64,000 nt of DNA from Viridibacillus soli (GCF_016612995.1 NZ_JAEOAH010000003.1:310001-374000); one strand, 5' to 3'; numbered from the stretch's first letter, positions 1-8,522 are shown. Program-made: numbers and translations. Notes: generated from the letters alone by a model not told the origin.

Positions 1-206
1 GACGAAATGTCAAAACAATAACCAGACTGATTCCTTCCCCATTAACAATACGCGATGGGAACAGTGAATAACCTTCACCTTTCGAACAAACCTAAACATC
101 CGCTTCATTCAATATATGTCGATTTTGACGAAATGTCAACATAATAACCAGACTGGTTCCTCCCCCATTAACAATACGCGATAGGAATAGTGAATAACCT
201 TCATCT
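1..206. repeat. Imperfect direct repeat (about 80 nt, two copies)
   Basis: Positions 1-80 and 127-206 are near-identical copies in direct orientation with a 126-nt offset; I count roughly seven mismatches over 80 positions. Each begins GACGAAATGTCAA and runs through a shared CATTAACAATACGCGAT core. The first copy probably continues beyond the left edge. The second copy lies inside the small minus-strand reading frame at 92-334, so the pair looks like a local duplication of that frame's 3' half. Its function is unknown. Confidence 0.8.
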
Positions 207-334
207 TGCACATAACACCCTGCGCTCAAGTCGGTCTCTTTTTCTTTTTTACAAATATAGGACATTTCATTTCCAATCAAAGTTGGTGATGTGTAGCCGA
301 TGTCTTTCCAAAGATATATCTCACAAAACTTCAC
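92..334 (-). CDS. Small hypothetical protein (80 aa)
   Basis: This is a minus-strand frame that overlaps the end of the SEDS gene by 14 nt and could be translationally coupled to it. The product is short and soluble, with no motif I recognise. Its C-terminal half is encoded by the repeated segment (127-206), and the next downstream copy (1-80) is in a degraded frame, which favours a partial duplication of a small gene. I see no convincing ribosome binding site of its own. It may be spurious. Confidence 0.3.
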   Translation of the reverse strand: MKFCEIYLWKDIGYTSPTLIGNEMSYICKKEKETDLSAGCYVQDEGYSLFLSRIVNGGGTSLVIMLTFRQNRHILNEADV

Positions 335-1478
335 TTTTAAACATATATTTTTTTGTACGTAAATTTACACTGAATACTAATCCAAGGGCAATCATATTGG
401 TTATAAGCGCACTTCCCCCATAACTTAACAGCGGCAAGGCAATTCCAGTAACCGGCATTAACCCGATTGTCATAGAAATATTTTGAAAAACTTGGAATGC
501 TATTAACCCAATCACCCCAGCACAAATATAGTAGCCTAACCTATTATTAGCACTTAATCCAATGATCGTTATTCGATAAAGCAAGATAAAATACAAGGTT
601 ATTAATATAGATGCACCTATAAAACCAAATTCTTCACCAATGACTGAAAAGATAAAATCAGTGTGTGCTTCGGGAATATTTCCACTTTGCACTTGCCTTC
701 CCTGATTGAATCCACTCCCATACATTTGACCTGATCCAATCCCCAGAACGGCTTGTTTTAGTTGATAACCATAGCTTAAGGCATACTCATCAGGGCTAAG
801 CCAACCATATATTCTCTCCAATTGATGAGGTTTAATGATTTTAATAAAAATGTCATAAAAATTATTGTGTAAATAGACAAGAAAGCCGATTAATGCTATA
901 AAACTGGAAACTAGGATTCCAACTACTTTGAAAGCTATTCCAGAAACAAGTATTAAACTAAGTGCTATTGCTGCAATGACAAGTGCGGAACCTAAATCAG
1001 GCTGTACCAAAATTAAATAGAAAGGAACGATTGTTATCAAAAGTACCTTTATGGTAATTGAAATACTATATTTAAATGAAAGCGCTTGATTTGCAAAACG
1101 TTTTAATACAACTGATAAATATATTATTAGAAATACTTTCATAAACTCAGATGGCTGCAAATCAAAAAAACCTAAATTTATCCATCTTGTAGCTCCGTTT
1201 TTAAACGTTCCGAAAAAGTGTACAAGTATTAACAACCCAATTCCTATAGAATAAAGAGGCAGTGTCCATCTTTCAAGCAACTCAAAATCAAATAATGCCA
1301 CTCCCACCAAAACAGCTGTGCCAATGATGTACCAAATTACTTGTCTTTTCACAAAATAATAAGGGTCATGCGTCTCATATTGCCCTGATCCACTGTAAAC
1401 AGCAATCAAGCTGAATATGAATAAACAGAATAAAGTAATCAACAATACATAATCCACCTGAATTTCACTTCTCTTCAA
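321..1478 (-). CDS. SEDS-family peptidoglycan glycosyltransferase, RodA/FtsW type
   Basis: This 385-aa polytopic membrane protein belongs to the SEDS family, which polymerises lipid II into glycan strands with a class B penicillin-binding protein during elongation, division or sporulation. About ten hydrophobic segments are visible. Family motifs are present: NGATRWI followed by QPSEFMK near residue 115, VQPDLGSAL near 160 with the conserved Asp, PEAHTDFIFSVIGEE near 270, and the C-terminal PVTGIALPLLSYGGSA. The NGATRWI motif and compact length favour the RodA side over FtsW, but the subfamily is not certain. The start is TTG behind a GGAGGTAGG ribosome binding site. It stands alone apart from the small frame overlapping its 3' end. 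Confidence 0.9.
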   Translation of the reverse strand: MKRSEIQVDYVLLITLFCLFIFSLIAVYSGSGQYETHDPYYFVKRQVIWYIIGTAVLVGVALFDFELLERWTLPLYSIGIGLLILVHFFGTFKNGATRWINLGFFDLQPSEFMKVFLIIYLSVVLKRFANQALSFKYSISITIKVLLITIVPFYLILVQPDLGSALVIAAIALSLILVSGIAFKVVGILVSSFIALIGFLVYLHNNFYDIFIKIIKPHQLERIYGWLSPDEYALSYGYQLKQAVLGIGSGQMYGSGFNQGRQVQSGNIPEAHTDFIFSVIGEEFGFIGASILITLYFILLYRITIIGLSANNRLGYYICAGVIGLIAFQVFQNISMTIGLMPVTGIALPLLSYGGSALITNMIALGLVFSVNLRTKKYMFKSEVL

Positions 1479-1944
1479 CTAATACCTACCTCCCCCGTCT
1501 CTATCTTCTATTAAATTCAGCGTACTCAGTTCATTAACTTTTCTCCATTTCTCTAATCTTATGAGATTTTACTTTTTTAATAGAAACATAGGTTGAACCG
1601 CATGTTTAAGTGAACGATGATCCCAGATTGTAAGGAACTGAAACGTAAAAAACTCCTTATTTAAGAAACGTCTCTGGACATTTTTGAGCAGTAACGTATT
1701 TCCATCATAGAAGCCTCACCTAACAAGAATCATATTCAATAACCTCCACATCATATATATTTGAGTATAGTGGTGTCAATGTGAATTACTGTAAATACTC
1801 AATTGCATGCCTACAGAATACTGGTATGTTAACATTCCACTGGACAACTTTTATGAGGACAGCTACTTAAATTCAACTGGCGTTAAATAGACCAGTCTTC
1901 CATGAATTCAAATGTTGTTAGACCAATGAACGTAATAATTAAAA
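1479..1944. other. Intergenic stretch without a recognisable gene
   Basis: About 470 nt lie between the divergently placed SEDS gene and the 22-bp palindrome. I see no reading frame with a ribosome binding site and no clear hairpin. The first part presumably carries the SEDS promoter. Confidence 0.5.
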
Positions 1945-1973
1945 TTGACTACATGTATACAATTGTATACATG
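1945..1973 (+). promoter_or_regulatory. Promoter overlapped by a perfect 22-bp palindromic operator
   Basis: A TTGACT -35 element at 1945-1950 is followed immediately by a perfect palindrome at 1952-1973, whose left arm is CATGTATACAA and whose right arm is its exact reverse complement. TATACA at 1966-1971 can serve as a -10 with a 15-nt spacer. The palindrome ends 15 nt before the start codon at 1989, so a bound dimer would block both promoter and ribosome access. ATGT/ACAT arms occur in PadR-type and some GntR-type sites, but the repressor is not identifiable here. Confidence 0.65.
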
Positions 1974-1988
1974 GGAAGGGGATTTATA

Positions 1989-2378
1989 ATGAGAGATGAA
2001 AAATTCAAGGATTTTAAGAAAGAGGGACATCATCGTGGTGAGCGCTACTACAGAGGAAAAGAAGGTTCACACCAACGTGGACCAAAAACCTTTCGCCGAG
2101 GTAGAGCAATTGCTTTTTTAGAGAGGATGAATCTTAAGCGTTCAACTATTAAGCAACAGTTAGATAAGCCAGAGTTTCAATCTATTCATCCAATTTTAGT
2201 CGGTGAATTAAAAGCTATTGATATGGTAATCAACGAATTTATTCAATTATTTGAAATACAAGAGAATGAGGCAATGGATGTACCCAACGATAATGGAGAA
2301 ACAGAAAATTTAGTTTTGGAAAGTAATACGCCTTTAGATAATAGTGAGGAAGGAATTGAATCTAATGAAGCAAATTAA
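1989..2378 (+). CDS. Small basic/acidic hypothetical protein (129 aa)
   Basis: The chosen ATG lies behind AAGGGGATTTATA; a longer in-frame start at 1902 has no ribosome binding site and would run through the operator. The N-terminal 40 residues are rich in Gly, His, Arg and Lys (KKEGHHRGERYYRG), followed by a conserved-looking helical block (RGRAIAFLERMNLKRSTIKQQL) and an acidic C-terminal tail. I recognise no catalytic motif. It is the first gene of a two-gene operon; its last 14 nt overlap the O-methyltransferase start, implying translational coupling. The helical block could be a DNA- or partner-binding segment, which is inference. Confidence 0.75.
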   Translation: MRDEKFKDFKKEGHHRGERYYRGKEGSHQRGPKTFRRGRAIAFLERMNLKRSTIKQQLDKPEFQSIHPILVGELKAIDMVINEFIQLFEIQENEAMDVPNDNGETENLVLESNTPLDNSEEGIESNEAN

Positions 2379-3003
2379 CAATTATATCGATTCAGTGTTT
2401 CAAAATAAAAATGAGCTTTTGGAGGAAGTCAATTCGTCTATTGAAGAAAATGGAATGCCCTCTATATCGGTATCTCCTTCCTCTGGAAAACTTCTAACCA
2501 TGCTTATATCAATTTCAGAGGCTAAAAATGTTCTTGAAATAGGTGCACTTGGAGGCTATAGCGGAATTTGCCTTGCTAGTGGATTCGGTAGAGAAGGAAA
2601 ATTAACTTCCCTTGAATTAGAAGAGAGATACGCAAAGTTAGCATACCGAAATCTATCTAAAGCCGGCTTTGGCGATCAAGTATCCTATATTACCGGGGCA
2701 GCTTTACAAAACCTTGAAAAACTAGTTGAGGATAATAAGCGATTTGATTTTTTCTTTATTGATGCTGATAAAGAAAATTATGAAAATTACCTGGAATATT
2801 GCATTAGACTTGCGGATCCGGGTGCTTTAATAGTTACTGATAATGTCCTTGCTGGGGGTAGTGTAGCAGACCAGGAAGCTAAACCTAAACGTTATACTGA
2901 AATAATGAAAAAATTCAATGAAACTGTGGCCAATCATCCTCAGTTAGAATCACTTATTATTCCAATCGGTGATGGGATGACTATTTCAAAAGTAAAGAAA
3001 TAA
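2365..3003 (+). CDS. SAM-dependent O-methyltransferase (catechol/caffeoyl-CoA type)
   Basis: This 212-aa Rossmann-fold methyltransferase of the class that includes catechol and caffeoyl-CoA O-methyltransferases would transfer a methyl group from S-adenosylmethionine to a small-molecule hydroxyl. The SAM-binding motif VLEIGALGGYSG is near residue 55, the acidic LTSLELEE strand follows, and FIDADKENYENY near 130 is the metal and catalytic region typical of the family. The internal ATG at 2365 is chosen because AGGAAGGA sits at correct spacing, while the longer frame starts inside the upstream gene without a site. It overlaps the upstream stop by 14 nt. The substrate is unknown. Confidence 0.85.
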   Translation: MKQINNYIDSVFQNKNELLEEVNSSIEENGMPSISVSPSSGKLLTMLISISEAKNVLEIGALGGYSGICLASGFGREGKLTSLELEERYAKLAYRNLSKAGFGDQVSYITGAALQNLEKLVEDNKRFDFFFIDADKENYENYLEYCIRLADPGALIVTDNVLAGGSVADQEAKPKRYTEIMKKFNETVANHPQLESLIIPIGDGMTISKVKK

Positions 3004-3226
3004 GAGTTCATCGAGTGACATTAATCCTGAATAGGCCTTTCTACTTATTATAGAGACACATAAACAATAGAAATCCAGCTGGTAATTTTGACATTTCGCA
3101 AATAAGATTGTGAATTATGTACTTAAAGTAGCAGTGTTTCTTCTTTAAAATAACTCATATGAAATGATCGGATTTTTTCATAAAAATCTTATAGTAAAGC
3201 AAATCATAAAATAGTAATTTAATAAT

Positions 3227-3263
3227 AAACCGTTGATAGCCTAAAGGCTTTCAACGGTTTTAT
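3227..3263. terminator. Hairpin terminator
   Basis: AAACCGTTGA-AGCC and GGCT-TCAACGGTTT arms with a TAAA loop are followed by T-rich sequence on both strands. It can end the O-methyltransferase operon from the left and the pseudogene on the other strand. Confidence 0.75.
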
Positions 3264-3280
3264 TGTAATTAATTATTTGA

Positions 3281-3508
3281 TCAAACCAAAATTAATTTCC
3301 CTACCTTTTCTAATAAACTTAGAATTCCAAATAGAATAAGGGTATTAATTGCGAATGTGGATAAAGTGAAAAATAAGTTGTTAATTCCATAATTGAAAAT
3401 TTTAAAAACACTTATACCTGTCTCACCCTTGTAAATGATCTATTTAAAAGGAACCCCTAGTATTAAGGCTATCCCGAAACTAAGCCAAATTCCCCTTTTC
3501 CGTCCCAT
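3281..3508 (-). pseudogene. Inactivated small membrane protein, paralogue of the gene at 62191-62430
   Basis: Reading the minus strand from the ATG at 3508 gives MGRKRGIWLSFGIALILGVPFK, a TAG stop, then a further 52 in-frame residues ending at a natural stop. The 75 residues align along their whole length with the intact 79-residue protein at 62191-62430 (MSRNIKIAISFGIAFVLGLPFKW...). The stop replaces the Trp codon (TGG to TAG) directly after GVPFK. The rest of the frame is clean, so the loss of function looks recent. Two hydrophobic segments are predicted in the intact copy. Confidence 0.8.
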
Positions 3509-3655
3509 GTAGATGGTCCTCTCCTTTGTTGAACAGTCTTTTCCACTAATATACGTAACGATTATCTTAACAGTTCAAAATCCTGTGTTTTCACAAATTG
3601 AGTAACAAACTAAAATCAAACTAATCTACTATCCTTCCATTCTGTGTGTTCAATA

Positions 3656-3913
3656 TTAAGTAGCTAGCAGATTCACCATGAGCCCCAAGAGACTTCCTGT
3701 AATTAATACTTTAATTGAGCATGCGGTGAAAATCATAAGACCCTGAAACAATAGTCCAATAATACTTATAACTAAACCAGCAATAGCAATCCATGAAGAC
3801 TTACCTTTATCAGCAGCATTTTCTTTTTTTACTTTTCTATATGAGACAATTCCAAAGATCGCTAGTATAAACCCAAAATAAGGTATTATTATTGAAACAA
3901 TTCCGTACAGCAA
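3656..3913 (-). CDS. Small DUF4190-like membrane protein
   Basis: This 85-aa protein has two to three hydrophobic helices separated by a basic loop (YRKVKKENAADKGKSS). The pattern GIVSIIIPYFGFILAIFGIV, loop, then IAIAGLVISIIGL is typical of DUF4190-type bacterial membrane proteins of unknown function. The only start in frame is TTG and I see no good ribosome binding site, so the N-terminus may be lost or misplaced. It lies alone in a sparse region. Confidence 0.5.
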   Translation of the reverse strand: MLYGIVSIIIPYFGFILAIFGIVSYRKVKKENAADKGKSSWIAIAGLVISIIGLLFQGLMIFTACSIKVLITGSLLGLMVNLLAT

Positions 3914-4045
3914 GTGCTTTAAAGAATAGATTAAATGTTTAAATCCCTAAATTTTCAACAAAACCAAAAGTGTGGTTGAAGTATAGAAAACCGCTGTGAA
4001 CAAGTAAATGATTTCCACAATACGTAAATTATTCAGATTATATTC

Positions 4046-4675
4046 CTATTGCATCTCAATATTTTTTTTATTGCTTCTAAAAACTTTTTGAAAAGATATG
4101 TATAAAAAACAACCTAAAAAATAACTAATATTGTAAAGTAGAATGTCAGAAACATCGAAGATACCAACTTTTAGTACATATTGTAATACTTCCATAAGGA
4201 TTGCAAATGCTTCAAAAAATAGAAACTTATCTAAAAAGCCTTTGATAATATTAGCGTGCGTTAATAGGAAGTACATAGGTAAGAATATACATATATTAGC
4301 AACAAGCACTTGTATGGACATTGAATTAACAGCAATGTCAGATATAAATCCGAATGGGTTCAGCTCAATTGTACTGTTAACATGAAATTCTAAGTCGATA
4401 CGAACAAGCCCTACAAAAAGAACAAACAAATACATACCAAGTATTAAATAGCGATCAAATTTCACATCAATCCTAAAGGCAATTTTGATTAATACGTGAA
4501 AAGTGAAAATAACAATAAGTAATGCTAAAGCATTCTTTTGCATACCATCTAAATTCGAGAAAAATCTAGGGAGTTTGTAATATAAAAAGTTTATATAAAG
4601 TAATGTACCAACTATTAAACTAAACAAAAATATTATCACATTATAAAGTTTCATCTCTTTCGACAAATTATTCAT
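4046..4675 (-). CDS. VanZ-like membrane protein
   Basis: This 209-aa protein has about six transmembrane segments. It carries the family signature ELNPFGFI near residue 105, a central ANICIFLPMYFLL segment, and the C-terminal EVLQYVLKVGIFDVSDILLYNISYFLG block that matches the E-Q...FDxxDxxxN pattern of VanZ proteins. VanZ contributes to teicoplanin tolerance in some vancomycin clusters, but most chromosomal homologues have no assigned function. No glycopeptide-resistance genes accompany it. An AGGGGGTG sequence lies upstream but at long spacing. Confidence 0.8.
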   Translation of the reverse strand: MNNLSKEMKLYNVIIFLFSLIVGTLLYINFLYYKLPRFFSNLDGMQKNALALLIVIFTFHVLIKIAFRIDVKFDRYLILGMYLFVLFVGLVRIDLEFHVNSTIELNPFGFISDIAVNSMSIQVLVANICIFLPMYFLLTHANIIKGFLDKFLFFEAFAILMEVLQYVLKVGIFDVSDILLYNISYFLGCFLYISFQKVFRSNKKNIEMQ

Positions 4676-4812
4676 AGTTTTTATTCACACCCCCTCGTCT
4701 AAAAACATCATTATAACATCATTTCTATAGTACGCTACACTAAATCACGTACTTTCGTTATACTTTTTATTGGTTATCTATTGCTTACATAGATTAATAG
4801 CAATCATTACTT

Positions 4813-4858
4813 TTGACAAAACAACACTTATTATTTAAAATGAATGACAGTCAGTCAT
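4813..4858 (+). promoter_or_regulatory. tetR promoter with TetR-type operator
   Basis: A perfect TTGACA -35 lies at 4813-4818, with an AT-rich -10 near 4834-4841. Directly after it, 4844-4858 reads ATGACAGTCAGTCAT, an inverted repeat of ATGAC half-sites. The same half-site pattern recurs upstream of the SMR genes (5476-5494), which argues that the TetR protein regulates both itself and the pump. Confidence 0.75.
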
Positions 4859-4875
4859 GAAATGAGGAATGTAAC

Positions 4876-5451
4876 ATGTCTAAAGAAGAAAAGATTATTC
4901 TTGCTGCGATCGATGTTTTTCGTGACAAAGGTGTGGAAAAAACAAAAGTATCTGATATTGTAAAATCTGCTGGAATTGCGCAAGGTACATTTTATTTATA
5001 TTTTCCATCTAAATTATCAGTGATGCCAGCAATTGCAGCGGTCATGGTTGAGAAAATCATGTTGGAAGTGAAAAACCGTTTCCAAGATTCTGCGTCGCTT
5101 GAATACCAAATAGAACAAATAGTAGATGCTGTTTTCTATTTAACAAAGGAATATCGCGATGTCTTTGCACTTATTTATGCTGGGATTGCTCAAACAGAAC
5201 ATTTGAAAGAATGGGAAACGATCTATGCACCTTTTTATGAATGGATGAACAACTTCTTAAAACAGGCTCAAAATGTCGGAAACATTCGCGATTCACTCAA
5301 CACAGAAAGATCCACAAAGTTGATTATTGGCCTTATTGAATCTGCAGCTGAACAAATTTATTTATATGATGATTTTGATGAAGAAAATGCAGCACTTCAA
5401 AAACAAGAATTACTTGACTTTTTACATCATGCATTAGGGCTTCGTAAATAG
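4876..5451 (+). CDS. TetR-family transcriptional repressor
   Basis: This 191-aa protein has the standard TetR N-terminal helix-turn-helix: AAIDVFRDKGVEKTKVSDI followed by the recognition helix region AGIAQGTFYLYFPSK at about residues 28-45. The remaining helical domain would bind an inducer. It precedes, in the same direction, a two-gene SMR efflux pump, and matching palindromes lie upstream of both units. The straightforward reading is a drug- or cation-responsive repressor of the pump with autoregulation. The start is ATG behind GAGGAATGTAAC. Confidence 0.9.
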   Translation: MSKEEKIILAAIDVFRDKGVEKTKVSDIVKSAGIAQGTFYLYFPSKLSVMPAIAAVMVEKIMLEVKNRFQDSASLEYQIEQIVDAVFYLTKEYRDVFALIYAGIAQTEHLKEWETIYAPFYEWMNNFLKQAQNVGNIRDSLNTERSTKLIIGLIESAAEQIYLYDDFDEENAALQKQELLDFLHHALGLRK

Positions 5452-5475
5452 ATATGAAGCTTTTGCGCTCTGAAA

Positions 5476-5494
5476 ATGACTGATAGTCAGTCAT
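5476..5494 (+). promoter_or_regulatory. TetR-type operator upstream of the SMR pair
   Basis: ATGACTGATAGTCAGTCAT has ATGACTGA and TCAGTCAT arms that are exact reverse complements around a 3-nt centre. It shares its half-sites with the operator at 4844-4858 and lies about 65 nt before the first SMR start codon. Confidence 0.8.
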
Positions 5495-5559
5495 TGTGTA
5501 CTGGCAAAGAATAAGTAAGCTAATATTAGGAAGAATAGGTTACGAAAGGAACGGTATAT

Positions 5560-5910
5560 ATGAGTAAAGATTGGATGTATGTTGCTCTAACATGTTTGTT
5601 TGAATTAATTTGGGTTTTCGGCTTTAATACTGCTAGTACTTGGTGGCATTGGGCGATTATTTTAGTCATTATTGCGATAGATTTCCACTTCTTATCTAAA
5701 GCTTGCGAAAACTTACCAACAGGTACTGTCTATGCTATTTTCGCAGGAATTGGTACAGTTGGAACGACATTAATGGATGTATTTATTTTTGGCGGAGAGT
5801 TTAGCTTAGCAAAAGGAATATTCATGGTGATTCTCGTTGCTGGCGTTATTGGATTAAAACTAGCTGATAATCAACATAAGGAAGAAACAGATTTGAAAGG
5901 AGTGCAATAA
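5560..5910 (+). CDS. SMR-family efflux pump subunit A (YkkC-like)
   Basis: This 116-aa four-helix membrane protein of the small multidrug resistance family exports cationic compounds (or guanidinium-type substrates) by proton antiport as a dimer. The conserved membrane-embedded acid appears as FELIW in helix 1, and the LPTGTVYAIFAGIGTVGT motif in helix 3 matches the SMR consensus. A hydrophilic C-terminal tail (NQHKEETDLKGVQ) distinguishes it from its partner. The second subunit starts 2 nt after its stop, so the two are expected to form an obligate heterodimer, as in YkkCD and EbrAB. AAAGGAACGG provides the ribosome binding site. Confidence 0.88.
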   Translation: MSKDWMYVALTCLFELIWVFGFNTASTWWHWAIILVIIAIDFHFLSKACENLPTGTVYAIFAGIGTVGTTLMDVFIFGGEFSLAKGIFMVILVAGVIGLKLADNQHKEETDLKGVQ

Positions 5911-5912
5911 CA

Positions 5913-6227
5913 ATGGGTTGGATATTTGTATTTTTTGCCGCTATGTCGGAAATTGTTGGTGTTATTGGCTTAAAGTTATACAGCCAAAACAAAACAATCC
6001 GAAATATGCTCTTATACGTTGGAGGTTTTGGCTTATCATTTGCCCTCCTCTACACTTCATTTAACTATTTACAATTAAGTATTGCTTATGCTGTATGGAT
6101 CGGTATTGGTACGGTCGGTGCTGTATTGATCAATATGATCCTTTTTGGGGAATCCAAAAGCGTAGCACGTGTAATTAGTATTATTGCGATTGTTATTGGA
6201 GTAGCCGGATTGAAGGCTATTTCTTAA
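5913..6227 (+). CDS. SMR-family efflux pump subunit B (YkkD-like)
   Basis: This is a 104-aa four-helix SMR protein. The helix 1 acid is present (AAMSEIVGVIGLKLYS) and helix 3 carries IAYAVWIGIGTVGAV. It lacks the hydrophilic tail of the first subunit and follows it by 2 nt, with the ribosome binding site inside the end of the upstream gene (AAAGGAGTGCAATAACA). It is expected to act in the opposite membrane topology to its partner in a heterodimeric exporter controlled by the upstream TetR repressor. Confidence 0.88.
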   Translation: MGWIFVFFAAMSEIVGVIGLKLYSQNKTIRNMLLYVGGFGLSFALLYTSFNYLQLSIAYAVWIGIGTVGAVLINMILFGESKSVARVISIIAIVIGVAGLKAIS

Positions 6228-6349
6228 GTTTTTAAAATAGCCCTCATATAAAGACCACGTCATTTCCTCAGTAATGAACTGATGACGGGGTTCATTTATG
6301 AAGGATACTGGCTCTTTAATTAAAGCCTCAATCAAAGTTATTTTATACA

Positions 6350-6781
6350 CTAATTTAGGGTAGTATCCATTGCTTCTAGCATACTACGCCAAGCCTGCTC
6401 AGTTTGTGATGCAAAGTCTGACCAATCAGGGTGTAATTCATGTGTTAAAGTAAGTTCACAGCCTGTCCTAGTTGATATTATATCAATAATTACACGTGCT
6501 TCGTCTGAGGATTCTTTCGGGATACCCCAAGTAAATACAAGACGATTTGGTCGGTCAATTACTAAATACTCTCCTCGGTGGTCAATTTCCTTCCCTTCTC
6601 TTAAATCAACAAATGAGAAAGAACCTCCTACCCGTGCATCGATTTCAACACGTACGATATCCCCCTTCGGAAACATCCATTTCATCACTTTATCAGGGTC
6701 AATACAAGCGTCAAAAACTTTATCTGATGTTATGTTAAAGTTATAAACTACAACTGCATTCGTATTCGATTGTGTATTCAA
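6350..6781 (-). CDS. SRPBCC / AHSA1-type protein
   Basis: This 143-aa soluble protein is of the START-like superfamily, branch 'activator of Hsp90 ATPase homologue 1-like'. Visible hallmarks are an N-terminal VFDACIDPDKVMKWMFP helix-loop, GGSFSFVDL near residue 52, GEYLVIDRPNRLVFTW in the middle, and the C-terminal LTLTHELHPDWSDFASQTEQAWRSMLEAM that closes the hydrophobic cavity. Members bind small lipids or aromatic ligands, and many bacterial ones have no known role. The start is TTG behind AGGAGATGATTT. It is transcribed towards the SMR genes. Confidence 0.85.
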   Translation of the reverse strand: MNTQSNTNAVVVYNFNITSDKVFDACIDPDKVMKWMFPKGDIVRVEIDARVGGSFSFVDLREGKEIDHRGEYLVIDRPNRLVFTWGIPKESSDEARVIIDIISTRTGCELTLTHELHPDWSDFASQTEQAWRSMLEAMDTTLN

Positions 6782-7054
6782 AAAATCATCTCCTATTAAG
6801 GTAATTAAAAGACATGGCCAGGTATTTACATTATCTTTTCTTACTTTAAGAACAACTATAGTTCAATTTTTTAGATTCTAAACCTCCTTAATCACAGTTA
6901 AAAATTTAATTGCTTATAAAGAATCGCTTTTTAAAGAATTTATTGTAAAATAACAATAAAGGGATTTACATACGAATAATGCCATCTGGAATATTATTAT
7001 TCAATTGGTCTTTTGGAGCACTATAACAGTAAATCCTATTAAGGAGGTTAAGCA

Positions 7055-7627
7055 ATGTACAAATATTCCTATGAAATTCCTATCCAAATGTCGATGCAGG
7101 ATAGATTACCACTTACTGACGAACATGGAAACGTTCATTGTTACGTAAAAAAACGAAAACCAAGAATATCAACTCGCATTGCAAATAACTTATTTAGTTT
7201 TACTCTCAATTATTGCTATGAAGTAGTGGATCAAAATGACAAAAACATGTATAGTATAAATGCTTTAAAATACCATCTAAAATTAGACTATATGTTAACA
7301 ACTCCCCTTCAGAAAATAGTTTTGAAAAGAATGCGTGAGCAATTAATAGAAAGTAAGTATACATGGCAAGATAATTCAGATACATACTTGTTTTTTCAAC
7401 ACTATACTGCGGAAGCACGATTAATTAAAAACGATGAGGAAATTGCTACGGTGAAGCTTGCAGACCCTAGAAATTCAGATGGGTCAGATACTGTAATCAT
7501 CACTCTTTTAAAAGAGGATGATGTAAATTTAGCAGCATTAGCAGCAGTACTCTATCACAGTTTATATCACTATAATCGATATGATAGTTCCCTTTTAGGT
7601 AAATCTACTTCCCTTTTAAATTTCTGA
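7055..7627 (+). CDS. Hypothetical soluble protein, possibly tubby-like fold
   Basis: This 190-aa protein has no signal or membrane segment and sits behind a strong AAGGAGG site. Alternating short beta-like stretches with a basic N-terminal part and the tail YHSLYHYNRYDSSLLGK recall firmicute proteins annotated as tubby C-terminal-domain-like. I cannot confirm that by sequence alone. It is a single gene with its own terminator immediately downstream. Confidence 0.6.
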   Translation: MYKYSYEIPIQMSMQDRLPLTDEHGNVHCYVKKRKPRISTRIANNLFSFTLNYCYEVVDQNDKNMYSINALKYHLKLDYMLTTPLQKIVLKRMREQLIESKYTWQDNSDTYLFFQHYTAEARLIKNDEEIATVKLADPRNSDGSDTVIITLLKEDDVNLAALAAVLYHSLYHYNRYDSSLLGKSTSLLNF

Positions 7628-7675
7628 TAGAAGAGTAATACATACGATAAACTGTTTTCAAACATTCATATTTAT

Positions 7676-7711
7676 AAAAAAACCGTTCAAAATACATGAA
7701 CGGTTTTTTTG
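7676..7711 (+). terminator. Rho-independent terminator
   Basis: AAAAAACCGTTCA and TGAACGGTTTTTTT arms flank a short loop and end in a T-run 50 nt after the 190-aa gene. Confidence 0.85.
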
Positions 7712-8522
7712 TTCTTTCTAATACTATAAATCATTTATTGGAGTGTTCACTTTTTTTATCTCTAGACTATAAAGATGAATAGACTGAATTTTCTGTCGTT
7801 TTTTATGCAACACTAGTGATATTATACAAAATAAATTTCTTTTTATAACCACTTTTCCCTTTTAAATGGTTATAATTAAAATTCATCATTGGCGACAAAT
7901 ACCTCTATAATTAGACACCCTTCTCGCTCAGGTAATTTTCGACATATTTTTCTAGCACTTGCAATTTCATCTTTTATATTTATGTTATTCTATTATAGCG
8001 TTTAATATATATTAATATAATTTTCTAGTACTGAGACGTACAAATGCTAGTATTCTATACGATGTGAATAGTATGAGAAAAGGATCTATACGTTTTTTAA
8101 CAGAGGTTTGGAAATAAAGAATGGTTTGTACTATTACGAAGTAACTATCATTAATAGGTCTGATTTCGAAGTTCCTTACAAAATTTCCGATAAAAAAAGG
8201 CCGTCTTTTATTTCAAGAAGATAATAAATGAAATAATGACAGCCTTTATTAAAAATCAAGAATTAAGGTAATGCATTTGATGTATCAACACACTTTTTAG
8301 AATGTGTACCGTTTTAATCAAAGACTTAAGGCTGGATTAAGTAATTCATATTAGTTCAGCTTTTATTTATGATAAAAAGGCACTAGCGTTGCCATTAAAA
8401 TAACTTTAGTTTTAAAAATAATCAAAATCTTCAATAATCTTGTTTTGTGCATAAAAAAAGTCCTTTATAATGGATAAAGTCAGGTGGTAACCCGTCCAAA
8501 TCCACTAATAAAGGAACTACAT
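7712..8522. other. Gene-poor stretch before the IS4 transposase
   Basis: There are about 800 nt without an intact gene. On the minus strand near 7885-7980 a short open stretch reads KDEIASARKICRKLPEREGC and looks like the end of a lost gene, but it has no start. The right-hand part (from about 8440) should contain the left end of the insertion sequence; a short 5' leader with AAAGGA precedes the transposase start. Confidence 0.4.

Noticed and set aside
5452-5559. Possible guanidine riboswitch before the SMR genes
   Set aside because: The spacer is only 108 nt, is explained by a clear TetR-type palindrome, and shows no riboswitch-like paired elements that I can recognise.
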